From Ophioderma brevispina (Eukaryota; Echinodermata; Ophiuroidea; Amphilepidida; Ophiodermatidae): a stretch of 64,000 nt of DNA. Positions 1 to 11,271 of this stretch are shown in pieces (position 1 is the first letter of the stretch; the number at the start of each line of letters is the position of its first letter). The translations under genes were made by a program, and so were the position numbers. The stretch is taken from positions 28,344 to 92,343 of the forward strand of contig JAMKCH010044303.1 in assembly GCA_023653785.1 (NCBI GenBank), written 5' to 3'. The notes under the pieces were generated by a model. It did no database searches, was not told the DNA's origin, and saw nothing but the letters and a program-made list of their open reading frames with translations.

Positions 1-890
1 CGAAATTGGGGGCTTGGACGGATTTTTTTCTCCGAAAGTAAGGGCTTGGTAACTGAAATTTTGAGAAATTTGCAGGTCTTGGGAGCTGAAAATTGGCTAA
101 AATTCAGCTTCTGAGGTCAAAATTTTTCTGAAAAGGGGACCTTAAAACTGAATTTTGCTTCAACTGGGTCTTGGGAACGTTGTAGAGACGCTAAAAGGGG
201 TCTTAAGGGCCGCACATACCTGTACCTCTTTCCAATGTCCTTGCCCCCCCCCCCCCCCGGGGACATGATGTCACTGTTGCAGCACAATTAAGCATTGTAG
301 TAGAAACAGTCTGATCCTGCTGAGGGAACCTTACTTTAGCCATGGGTTCATGATAATTTATTCAACTTCATTAGTATGCATTCCTAATCTTTTACCAAGG
401 TCAAGGTTTTCTAAAGAGGATTCGTATCGTTTTGGTGAAATTTTATGTAAGGGGGGGGGGAAAGGCACTTGTGGTCCAGTTGGATTGAGCGTTCACCTCG
501 CAAGCCAAAGGTCCTGGGTTCGAGTCCCACTGCGGCCAACGTGTTGTGCCCTTGTAGGCGCTTACCTTATTACTCCTCTCCACCCGGTGTCTAAAGGGTA
601 CCAGCATTAGTCACTGTGGGAAAGACAGACTCCCCGCTGTGCGGGAGGAGTGGCGAACCCCACAGCAAACATAATAAGTAGGAGTCTGGCCCAACGCTAA
701 GGAAAGAAAGATGGGCACTCCGCGCACGAGCGTGCTCGGCTGACGACCTACGTAAGAAGTAAAGATATACTGATTTTATTGCATATGCGTATGCAGGGTA
801 TTACTGGTAGTTTTTATTTTCTTGTTTCCTTATAGGATTCAGTTTTTTAACAAATGCGCACCAATACAAGAATTGTCGACTGAAAAATTG
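1..890 (+). repeat. Large direct repeat block, copy 1 (cut by window edge)
   Basis: Bases 1-890 align with 1411-2295 in the same orientation: the same opening with the 'gggcttgg' phrases, the same poly-C block followed by ggggacatgatgtca, the same SINE, and the same tail up to 'ttactggtagttt'. The offset is about 1.4 kb. Many differences are single-base insertions or deletions, often in homopolymers. The block contains no recognisable protein. It may be a segmental tandem duplication or two insertions of a longer unnamed repeat that already carried the SINE. The left boundary is outside the window. Confidence 0.8.
466..760 (+). mobile_element. tRNA-derived SINE, copy 1
   Basis: The head has RNA polymerase III internal promoter boxes: an A box TGGTCCAGTTGG at 472-483 and a B box GGTTCGAGTCC at 517-527. 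The anticodon-like loop CTCGCAA would read CGC, but the acceptor ends do not pair well, so this is a SINE head and not a functional tRNA. The body after the head (about 541-610: gttgtgcccttg, ggcgcttacc, ctcctctccacccggtgt, gggtacc) resembles the conserved central domain found in SINEs of many invertebrates and deuterostomes. That likeness is from memory and not a search. The 3' end at about 760 is approximate. Confidence 0.75.
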
Positions 891-1410
891 ATATAAAATA
901 TATATTAAAATAAACAGCGAACCTTCAGTTGCTCAAGAAAAGAGGAAAAGGAGTGTGATAGGAAACAGCTTTCGACCATGTCAATATACGGCCAATGTAT
1001 GTAAATTTGCACCATCACACTTAAGACTTGATTCAAGGTAACAGATCTGAGATAGCATCCAACTATGAAAATAATTCTTTGAGATGTCGAGATGAAATTA
1101 ATTGTAAGAGAATTGTGTTGTAAATGGGTTTTTAATGTATTCTTGGAAACTTCAGTTTTCAATTCCTATATCACTTGATAGGCTAACGTAACGTAAGTAT
1201 CGTTCGTAATATTACAAAATGTCTTCATTCCCTTATCGCAAAGAAATGGCAAGCATCTCTCAAATATTAGTAGTGGTGTCAATCAAAACATACACGATAC
1301 GAATGGTAGAACACATCATTCTAAAAAAGGGGAAAAGGAGAATTTAAAGAAACAGCTTTGACATGATCGGGGGGGGGTTACTCAACTTTTTCAGTGTATG
1401 TGTGCGGCCA
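891..1410. other. Spacer between the two direct-repeat blocks
   Basis: AT-rich sequence with one poly-G run near 1370. No coding pattern or repeat relation was recognised apart from lying between the two blocks. Confidence 0.5.
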
Positions 1411-2295
1411 CGATTTCCGAAATTGGGGCTTGGAACTGATTTTTTTCCGAAGTAGGGGCTTGGTAACTGAAATTTTGAAATTTGCATGCTTGGGAGCTGA
1501 AATTGGCTAAAATTCAGCTTCTGAGGTCAAAATTTTCTAAAAGGGGACCTTAAAAATGATTTAGGCTCAATGGGGGGGTTGGGAAAAACGGTTTGGGAGA
1601 CGCGAAAAGGGGTTATTAAGGGCCACACATACCTTGTACCTCTTTCCAATGTTCAGTGCCCCCCCCCGGGGACATGATGTCAATGTGCCAGCACAATTAG
1701 CACTGATGTAGAACAAGGTCTGTATTCGGAAAGGGAACCTTAACTTTAGACACTGGGTTATATGATAATTATTCAACTTCATTAGTATGCATTCCTAATC
1801 TTTTTAACCAAGGAAGGTTTTCTAAAGAGGATTCGTATTAGTTGGTGATATTTTGATGTATGTAAGAAAGGCACTTGTGGTCAGTGGATTGAGCGTTCCA
1901 CCTCGAATCCAAAGGTCCTGGTTCGAGTCCCACTGCGGCCAAAAAGTTGTGCCCTTGAGTAAGGCGCTTTACCGTAATTACTCCTCTCCACCCGGTGTAT
2001 AAATGGGTACAGCATTATTCAATGCTGGGAAAGTAACAGACTCGCTGTGCGGGAGGAGTGGCGAACACCCACAGCAAACATAAATACGTAGGGTTCTGGC
2101 ACAAAACGCTAAGGAAAGAGAGATGTGGCACTCCGCGAACGAGCTTGTCTCGGCATGAAGACCTAGTAAGAAAAGGAAAGAAGATACTGAATTTTATGAA
2201 TATGCGGGGTTTATGCAGGATTTACTGGTAGTTTATTTTTTGTTCGCTTATAGGGCATTCAGTTTTAACAATGCGACAACCATAACACGAATTGG
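1411..2295 (+). repeat. Large direct repeat block, copy 2
   Basis: Second copy of the block at 1-890, in the same orientation. Homology runs from the 'cgaaattggggcttgg' phrase to about 2295 and includes the poly-C/ggggacatgatgtca segment (1660-1681) and the embedded SINE. Because both copies carry the SINE at the same internal position, the SINE predates the duplication or is an internal part of the repeat. Confidence 0.8.
1868..2180 (+). mobile_element. tRNA-derived SINE, copy 2
   Basis: Same SINE as at 466-760. The B box GGTTCGAGTCC (1920-1930) is exact. The A box (tggtcagtgg) lacks bases compared with copy 1. The conserved body is better preserved here: gttgtgcccttgagtaaggc, then ctcctctccacccggtgtat, then aaatgggtac. 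The tail continues through the 'gcgggaggagtggcgaac' segment shared with copy 1. Confidence 0.75.
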
Positions 2296-5225
2296 AATGT
2301 GGTTGGTATTGCAGTCTGCAATGTGCAGACTCAAGAAGATCGTTGGTTTCAATTGTATCATACCTATCGAAAGATACAATGTTTAAAGTTTGGTGGTAGT
2401 TTTTTTCTTTCCCTAAAGCTATTGGTCCTTTTTTCGTGAATCTTCTCTCTTCGTGGGTTTTGTAATAGTTGACATCTTAGAGTTGTCTGCTTTTAAATCT
2501 ATATTTACTGTTGGTGAATGAAAATTGTAAGGGGACTTATTCTGAGAATATTTTTCTAGAATAGAAAGAATGCAAGGCACTGGAACTTGTTTAGGGGACG
2601 CCTTTTCATAAGGACAAACCATACATTTTAATGGTCAGGAAGTTGGAGCAGAGTATTTTTAGGTTCAATCTGCGGGTCAAGAGTTACGATTTTTGTTTTA
2701 ATTTAGGCATTGCTTAGGAAGGAACCGGTTTGATGGACGGAATCAAGATTTTTTTTTTCATTTCTTGATCAATATGAGAGCAAATTCTACACAGTGGGAA
2801 CCTAGCATTTTTGTTCCAAAAAATTTTTTCACCACGTCGAACTGCATCCATTAGAATAACATAATTTAAGTGCCCGTTTTTCTCACAGTACAAAGGGCCA
2901 AGTGTAACCAGTAAAAACAAAGCCACAGGTTACGATTTGATTGCTCAAATTCCAAATTGACTGGATTTCAAACGGATTTAGATTCCTAAAGCAACCACCA
3001 GTTATGGTTTTCATTTAATTGTATAGATCGTTTTTGGACATTTAAGGTTGGAGGTATGAAAAATTGATTGCTCTTACCAAATAATGGATTATAAGGTCTG
3101 AAATTACATGGATTTTGTTTGAAAACTGAATCCCAAATAAACAGATCAATTCAAACTCACAACAATCTAATCCTTGTTCGAAATTGGATGAAGAATAGTG
3201 AAATGGGCGGGGAGAAACCTATATTAACTTAACAATCAACGATATATCTACCCACTATGATATACAATGTGTTTTACCAGTCAAGGTTTGCCATTGATGA
3301 CGACACCGTGCTTTCGCACAGATTCGCACAACACTTAAATCCATACACGGTTGCCTAGAAACGGCAGGTAGTAAATGCAAACTTGTTTGAGATTATGTGT
3401 GCAGTCATGTGGGACCAGTTTTACAGTGGGGTGGATATTATATAACATGAAAGAGATCATCGCTGAGCTTATAAGCAAAAAAAGTTAATCCAATTCACCT
3501 GTGTAGAACATAGGCCGCGAACTTCCGGCATCCTTCCTGTCGAAAGCGGCGAGTGGCGTACATATGTCGGCTCAAAGTAGTGATGGCCGCTCTTCATATG
3601 CACTTTTCTAAAATCTATACTAGAAGTTATATAAAAAATTGCAACTCCTTAGAAAGTTTCAGTGTGATCTAAAGGGAAAACCGCTTCAAAACATTCAAAA
3701 TATTGTCACGCAGGGTGCAAATCAGAGAGCGCAATGTGGTGCATTTTTTAAGTGATTATTTAATGTTAGTGGGGTGGGCCACTACTTCCGGTACAACAGA
3801 AGCTCGACTGTAAGCAAATTGCTGCGCCATGTTAAATGTTAATATGAAAATGAATATCGTAGGCAATGATCCAGACTTGGACTATCGGGGAAAATAAAGA
3901 AATTGGAAATGGCAAGAAAATTAAGCCTTCGGACGTATCAAGTCCTCAGATCCGAAGGGAGGTGACGCGCGTGTTGAAAAAGGCTGGCAAGGTTCACGTG
4001 CCCGTACATCAAAATTCTTCTGTTATGGGCTATTCATTGACCAAGATTTTAAAAATTCCATCATGAAAATTTTAAAAACTGACAAATTTTCCAATTGGCC
4101 TGGGCACTTGAGGTTCTTTCTTCCAATTTGGATTGTTTTAATCTCGAGATATGTTTAGTTGACAACGAAAGGGTTTAAAATCACAATCTGCTGCACTTTT
4201 ATATAATAAAGAAGATGAAGTTTATCCAAATTCAACCTCTCTTTTATCCTTTGTATTCTGAAACCCTAGTATTGTCATATTGCTTAATACTGAGCTGTGA
4301 CATGGTGCTTACAGCAACGTCAAGGGCAGAAGTCTTAGCTTTCAAATGCCCGTTTGTCTGTTCATTTGTGAATATGTTGAATAACAACTCAAAGGTAAAT
4401 CAAATTGTGCCACTTTTAACTGACGAAGAGAGTTATCAATAATTAGATCTCTTTATTTTTGTAATTCTGAAACCCTACTGACTATTGCTAATTAATTGGA
4501 ACTAATTGTGAAGAATCATGAACCTCCCCATACTGATATAAATGAGCAGCTTACACTATTAATCAGACCGATCAAGATCAATTACAATTACAATAATAAG
4601 CAATGTTACCTGATCATTCTAACTCCTACAATGAAGGTCTTTTATTAACTGTACTGTCCAGGTTATTTAGGATTATTAACATAACTATTCAATTTATAAA
4701 AAGTGGCACAATGTAATTTTTTACCCTTTCGTCGTCAACCTAACATCAGCCCCCTTGACGTTGATGTAACATCATGTCACAAAAGTATTTTGTAATCGCC
4801 AAAGAGGGCGGGGCGCTTTTCGCTTGCACAATTTTTTTAGACGGGCTGCTAGAGGGTCCAAATAACGCTCACATGAAATGCACGTAAATTGCTAAATCCA
4901 AGTTTGTTTTACCATCCAACGTAGAATAAGATTCTGTTTTGATCAATATAATCATAAAATAATAATTACGAATAGTATAATTTCAACACGGAGACTTCCG
5001 GGTACATTTCTTGCACGATTTGAAAATCAATTTATTGCTGGCAGAATACGGGTACACCCCTTATTTATCAGTATTGATTAAATGTTGTACAAAACATACC
5101 CAACTTTTTTGGCATTTTTTTCATCCGAACTCATGAACATGAACCAGAGTGATTTGGCGGGGTGTTGCGTCCTAAATAAGTGAGTTTGATAATCAGGCAC
5201 TGCTGTGTACAATAAGCAACAACAA
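2296..5225. other. AT-rich stretch without recognised features
   Basis: About 2.9 kb of AT-rich sequence. The longest plus-strand frames (3866-4066 and 4215-4442) have no recognisable domain and no neighbouring exon pattern. One pair of short direct echoes was noticed (a 'gacaacgaaagggtttaaaat'-like phrase near 4161 and its reverse complement near 4720), compatible with decayed inverted ends. Nothing else is supported. Confidence 0.4.
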
Positions 5226-5315
5226 TGTTCATATCACGATTGACCTCCGTGTACCATCAAGCTCCTTTTAATTATTGTGCTGAGAGGGTTCGCGGAGGTC
5301 ATCGGGATATGAACA
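5226..5315. repeat. Short hairpin / MITE-like inverted repeat
   Basis: The left arm starts TGTTCATATCACGATTGACC and the right arm ends GGTCATCGGGATATGAACA. The arms of about 25 bases pair with one or two mismatches around a ~40 base loop. The form is compatible with a tiny non-autonomous DNA element. No clear target duplication was seen. Confidence 0.55.
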
Positions 5316-6478
5316 CAATAGTGACTAATTTATCGACTCAGAATACGTTGTTCTTTTAAAGTTCAAAAGTAATATTCATTTCCTCGTCAATGTAGACGTG
5401 TGTGACATTATTATGTGCATACTACCTAATATTAACGCAGTTGAACTAAAAACTGTGCGCTGTGTATTGGAGCCCATTTAGCAAGGCTGTATTTTGTACG
5501 TTGCCTTCTGCATTTAGGCTTCAAACCAATTAGGTTTTAGAGTGGAGTCTATGCTCAGTTTTCGCGACTGTGTTGAGTTTAAATATAGAGTGGTAACTAT
5601 GCTTCCTTAGGTTGTAGGTTTGTCGTGGCTATACGTCATTTATCACTTTGTAAATCATGCTTAAACTTGTCTGCTACAGTACGGATATAGGTAAAGGCCA
5701 AATATAAACAGGAGGAAGTAGCGATAGCTAGCTTATAAGCGCCATGTCTAATTTATATGCTTGGATTCCTTGGAGCAAGCAATACATTTTCCTAGTCTGT
5801 CTGGTTATGAACTTGTTTTTGTCCGAAGGGGAAAGGTGGTTTGCTACGCCTCCTGAATATTAAATCCTTTTGGAAGTCTATGATTTCTGGTCAAATTGCA
5901 ATTTGCTTGATATGAACGTATCGACCGTCATTGCGAACATAGGTAGTATGAAATGACAATGACAAAGATTTTGAGTTTTTAAGGGAATCTCTATTTCAGT
6001 CACGCCAAGGTCAAAGGGAGTGGACCTTTCAAAAGGGATTGATGCAGGAATTGATCCACGGATCTCTATACGTGGATTCCGGGTGGGCGATTTAAAAGTG
6101 AAAACATTTTGTCCTGCATAATAAAGAAGGGCAAAAGGCCGTACGTCACTGGACTACTTTCAATGGCACTAGGACGTTAAATTTGAAATTTACTCCAAAA
6201 TAAGGGAAAATAAAGAGGTTGTTTTTTGTTTTCACACAAAGGAGTGTTTTATAGCAAAAACAGATCATTATGAACAGCATAAGCACAATTTTCAAAAAAA
6301 AAGAATGAACCAAACTGAGGAAATGTGAAAAATAAATAAAGCAGTAAATAGATAGCACAGGCAGGTTATAACATAAGATAACTGGGCGTATTTGTGTAAT
6401 ATATAAATAAATGATGACATGAATGAAGGAATATGCAATGAAATAAAGAAAAAAATCCCAACTTCCTTTATTATTATG
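5316..6478. other. AT-rich stretch without recognised features
   Basis: No coding or repeat signature recognised. A local near-repeat 'gatccacggatctctatacgtggatt' lies at about 6054-6080. Confidence 0.4.
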
Positions 6479-6625
6479 AAAAAAGAAAAATACAGATGAC
6501 AGGAAGAGGAAAGAAGAGAAGGGAAAGGGGAGGGGGAGAGTAAGGTGACGGGAGGGAAGGGTAGGCGGTCAGGGGGCCTAATGGGGCAGGGGGCCAGGGG
6601 GTAGGGGAGAGGGGCCCAAGGGGCA
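6479..6625 (+). repeat. Purine-rich (G/A) low-complexity tract
   Basis: The plus strand is almost entirely A and G for roughly 140 bases (aagaggaaagaagagaaggg and similar), ending in repeated GGGGG runs at 6570-6620. The run spacing gives G-quadruplex and triplex potential. The minus-strand open frame across it is a composition artefact. Confidence 0.7.
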
Positions 6626-6847
6626 CCATGTCTGTGGCATATTTTCGATAATAAGTATTTTTCTTTCAAATACAAAAATTATTCACATCCCACCGGGTAG
6701 CTACAATTTGTTTTGACTTCGCATTGACTCAGTACTTGACCTCCCAATTGTTTTGCGCCTGCTTAAAATGTCCCGCTGGGGAAGGTTGCGGTTCTATCAA
6801 TCGACGACCATTCAATTACGTCGAGTCCCTAGCCTTTTTATACGTCT

Positions 6848-9800
6848 ATAGTCCAGGCTAAACAATGAGCTAGGTATCCATCCTGGAGGAAAGTTTTATC
6901 TCATGTGGTTTTTTCTAGATCAGATTTTATGAGGATAAGAATATGTTCGGTAAAGGCCAAATCCTGAACGCATCCTCAATTGAGGGGGTTATTTCCGGGG
7001 GGTCAAAAAATCACATATTATGGTACATATGAAAAAATAAGATTTCCTGACCGTGTAATGACGTTAGAATTAAGCTTATTCAGGTATTTAATAGATATCT
7101 TGAATAGTAGTAATGATACGAGGGGAAATAGTTTGTCTTGGGGGGGGGATCCGTTTTATTGTAGTTTATGTTCATCCCCCTTTCAACCAGAGGATAAGAG
7201 GACAAGACATTTTTTCACAATCCAGCATTTTTATGTTAGCAGTGTAAGAAATACAGTGAAAATTGCTTCAAAATATACAAAACAACCACAATTAGGAGTA
7301 ATAATGTTTGTTCAATCCAGAACATTAGTTTCAGGTATAGTAGAAGGTCTGGTGGAGGTCTGGTGGTGAACAAATGCAGTATTTTGGGTGGCAAACCATG
7401 GGTGATGGGGGGGGGGGGAGGGTGCGCTTCAATATCGACTTAATGTGCCTATACCAGATGGTACGAAAATAGCTTTCAGTGTTGAGGGAATGTATTCATG
7501 GGTTTTTCTAATCAGAAATTTTAGAGGAATAAGAAATATGTTAGGTAAATTCCGATTTCTGAATGCACCCCCCCCCAAATGGGTTGGTTATTTCCGGGGG
7601 GGGCTGGGGGAAAAAATACTACATGTTACATATAAGACAAATTATATTAGCCCGTCTAGTGACCATAAGATTTAGCATATTCTGGTATTTCGTATAATGT
7701 ACTTGATGTATTAATTATACAAGGCAAGTAAGTTGTAGGGGGTCACTAATTCCCCCCCCCCCCATATTACGAAATACTCTGCAATCTGAAATAAAACCTA
7801 CCCCAGTTGGAGTAAGTATTTGTTCACTCCCTTAACAGTAGTTCAGATTATAGTATAGTTCATCAGTGGAGGTCTGGTGAGGTGTGCAAGAGGTAAAATA
7901 CAGTATTTTGGGGTGGCCAACCCCATGGAGGGGGCACTTGAGTATAATTTGGTCTTTCTATTGCCTCCCAGGTAGTACTAAAATAGCTTTCAGGTGTGGA
8001 TTTTTCATAGAAAGTGGTCATGAAGTTTTTATGATGATGTTGATTTGTGAGGAAAAGGGGTAATTTGTTGTATATGAAGCGATGGGGGGGGGGGGTTATT
8101 TGGGTGTCAGTTTGATGTCAAAATGGGGGGTCAAGGAAAGCATTCGATATTTATACGCTAAATTGTCATTTTTTTACATTAAAAAGCGCTTTGACCTTAG
8201 AATTTGATAAAGCGCTGTATCAATGTTTATATTGTAAAAGGGACCAACACTAAACCCCTTTAACCTCCTGAACAGACCCTATATATCCCGTGCCGAATGT
8301 ATTAATTAGTTTTGAATTCACCTATATGTAATATACTACTTTTTGGTCATGATTTAAAACTAACATACAAAAAACATTAGTTAGGTTGTGTTTTAAGTGT
8401 AATTTTCCAATGTATTTTTCACTAAGGGTTGTGGCATTATCCCCCAGCTAATATTCACTGTCATATCATTACTACATAAGCATTATACTGCCACCTCCCA
8501 CCCGAACTCTTCCTGTTTTTAATGTTTTTACAAATGTCAACATCCAATTGTTTTCAAGACTTCGTTGAATTGCTTCGTAAGGGTCCCTTTCATCATGTCA
8601 TTTTTTTTTTCATGCCCATTATGTCGCTTAAATACATGAATAAACTATATTTCGTAGGTTACTATAGGTTTGGTTGTATATATGTATTAACAGTATTAGT
8701 ATTATTTCTTGAATAACTCAACCCCCCCCCCCTCCCCCCCCCATGAAGCAGTGGGGTGTGCAAAACAACAATAACTAGAAATTTTAAATTTTTTTAGTTA
8801 CATGGTAATGTTGTGCAACCAAATTTGTAATGATAATCGCAGGTGGACCATGCAGGTATATGCTAATCCTGTGGTGGTGCTGGTAGTGGTGGGGTGGGGG
8901 GGGGGGGTGTGCTCCCATATCTTATGGGATATCACTGCTGTCCTGAACCCCATTTTGACATCAAAGCGACACCCAATGAACCGCCATTCAACATTCAATC
9001 TACACAACCAATGACACCCCTTTTTTCATAATATCAACTAAGCTTCAAATGGCCCCTTCTTCGTACCAATCTGGTAGGCACTTATAAGTCGCATATGGAA
9101 GCCCCCCCCCAGGGGTTGCAACCCCCAAAATACTGCATTTTATCACCTCACCAGACCGCCACAGATGAATTATACTATCTCTCAAACTACAGTTAGAATT
9201 GAACAAATTACGTCCTAATTGTGGATATTTTTGTATATTTTAAGCAATTTTCAGTGTATTTCTTATAAGTGGGTCATTTATTGACCCCCTACAACATATT
9301 TACCTCGTATCATTACTACATCAATACATTAATACTTAAATACCTGGATACTTATGCTTTAGATCACTACAAACGGTCAGTATATCCATATTTGTCTTCA
9401 TATGTACCATAATATAGTTTTTTTTTCTTATTTTTTTGACCCCCCCCAGAATAACCCACCTATATAAGGGAATGCGTTCAGGATTCGGCTTTCCCCTAAC
9501 TATTCTTTATTCTCATAAAATTCTGATCTAGAAAACCCACCTGAGATACCCTTCCTTCACACTGGAAGGCTAGTTTCGTACCACATGGTATAGGCACATA
9601 TAAGTCGCATTTGAAGTGCACCCCCCCGACCCTGGTTGCACCCCAAAATACTGCATTTTGCCCCAACCCGCCAGACCTCCACCAGGACCTTACTACTATC
9701 CCTGAACTAACTTTTTCTGAGATTTGAAAAAATACTTACTTCCTAATTGTGGTATTTTTGTATATTAAGCATTTTCACTGTATTTCTTATAAGGGGTGTA

Positions 9801-10120
9801 CTTTAGTGACCCCCTACAACTTGTTTACCCTCCTATCATTACTACTCAAGTGCATTATATTACACCCTTAATGCCTTAATTCTAAGATCATTACACGGTC
9901 AGGATAACTTATTTGTCTTCATAGGTCCATAATATATAATTTTTTCTTATTTTTTGACCCCCCGGAAATAACCCCCCTATAATGAGGAGGCGTTTCCGGA
10001 TTCGGCGGCGGCCTTTTTACCTAACATATTCTTATTCCTCATAAAATTCTGATCTAAGAAAAACCACTGAGATAAACTTTCCTTCACAGGTTGATACCCT
10101 AGCTCATTTTTTAGCCCGGA
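6848..10120. mobile_element. Giant foldback element 1: ~1.2 kb inverted arms made of tandem subrepeats
   Basis: The left arm (about 6848-8150, plus) is the inverted copy of the right arm (about 8940-10120). Matching landmarks are: the outer phrase with gggctaaacaatgagctagg and its complement near 10090-10125; 'gaggaaagttttatctca' (6887) against 'gagataaactttcc' (10069); 'tttgatgtcaaaatgggg' near 8110 against 'ccccattttgacatcaaa' near 8950. Each arm holds two tandem units of roughly 550-600 bases. Left units begin near 6915 and 7520; right units end near 9540 and 10050. Each unit has a 'gatcagattttatgagg' phrase, a poly-G block with 'ttatttccgg' and a 'gtggaggtctggtg' phrase. The ~0.8 kb loop (8150-8940) has no recognised gene. 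The architecture resembles Drosophila Foldback elements. It could instead be an inverted duplication of a tandem array. Confidence 0.75.
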
Positions 10121-11146
10121 CTACTGCCCTAGTTTCCCATTCATCGTTATCTATTGTTTCTTATGTTTGAACTGCGCACTATTTTGTGCGAAGTGGCTTG
10201 AGGCCTACTATTTTTGATTGCGGGAAGTGGCTTTTCTTGCTATATCAAACAAAAGAAATATACTAGCAATTCAAACAACTAAGTAACTATCAGGAATCGA
10301 GTTTCTACAAACCATCTATACTGTGCCTTGTTAGGGCTAAGGGATGATTTAAATTTTAAAATTGAAATTTATGTTTTTTGCTTTTTTGAATTTTTGAAGT
10401 TTTTTAAATAAAAGGAGATAGTTACGAACAACATAAAGTCCTAATCAGTCTGAATTGTCACAACGGTCTCCTGTTCATTTGTGTGCTCATAGCATTACTT
10501 GTATTCAAAATATAAAAGTTTTAGTGTTACAGAATTGGGGGTCAAAGTTGAATTCCAGGGAGGTGATACTGTCAACATTTTTAATCAAAAGAAATTAGAA
10601 TATTATGTTAGGTACAAACAAGAGGGATTGACTTTTGCATATTCTAATATAATAATTTATTAGAAAAAAAAAGATGTTGAATTTGGTATATGGGCCTATA
10701 TTAAAAATACACACGTTCAAGCTCCAACGGCCTAGTTGATTAAGTAGCAATCCCTGCGAGCTGCAAATGTGTTTTAACGAATGCGTTTTTTTTATTGTGC
10801 TTTTTCACTCTCTATCTCATTTAATGGACAAATTTCTGTAGTGTCCTATGGTCTTACTTAACGTATTGATTTAAATTGGATTGGGCTTTATTATTCAACA
10901 AAATACATACATGATGAATGTTTTACATGCCAAATACCTCAATGGAATTTAACCCGCTGCTATTTCTTGGTGATTGACTCGAGCACATGCGAATATAGCA
11001 ATTGCGTTTAGGTGGTTTTATTTCAAGAAAATAGTTCGCCTCTGTTCTCTTTTAACGATATGTATCCAGAGTGGTACTGAATAAAAAATCGCATTTAATT
11101 CTCTGCACGACGTATATGCAATATAAAAGTGGCTAAACAGACCATT
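10121..11146. other. AT-rich stretch without recognised features
   Basis: No coding or inverted-repeat structure recognised apart from ordinary AT-rich simple sequence. Confidence 0.4.
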
Positions 11147-11271
11147 CGCGATATAATAGTCCTCTGGAGTTGTGTTTCGGCTTGATAGTTTCTGACCATG
11201 TCTCGCCTGCGGCTCGACATGTCAGAAACTAGAAAGTCATCAACCAGCTCCCGAGGACTATTATATCCGCG
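11147..11271. repeat. Palindromic MITE-like element
   Basis: The 125 base inverted repeat has an outer arm CGCGATATAATAGTCCTC facing GAGGACTATTATATCCGCG. An inner arm GTTTCTGACCATGTC faces GACATGTCAGAAAC, with only a few bases between the inner arms. It looks like a small foldback DNA element. No target duplication was established. Confidence 0.65.

Noticed and set aside
466..540. Functional tRNA gene
   Set aside because: A and B boxes are present but the acceptor stem does not pair. The sequence continues into a SINE body and exists as a repeat.
3866..4066. 66-codon frame with many Lys/Arg residues
   Set aside because: It has no recognised family, no splice or promoter context, and a length common by chance.
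6292..6675. 127-codon minus-strand ORF
   Set aside because: Its Pro/Ser-rich part comes from the purine-rich tract on the opposite strand. No domain was recognised.
6980..7369. 129-codon plus-strand ORF
   Set aside because: It lies within the tandem subrepeats of foldback 1. The corresponding frame is not open in the other copies.
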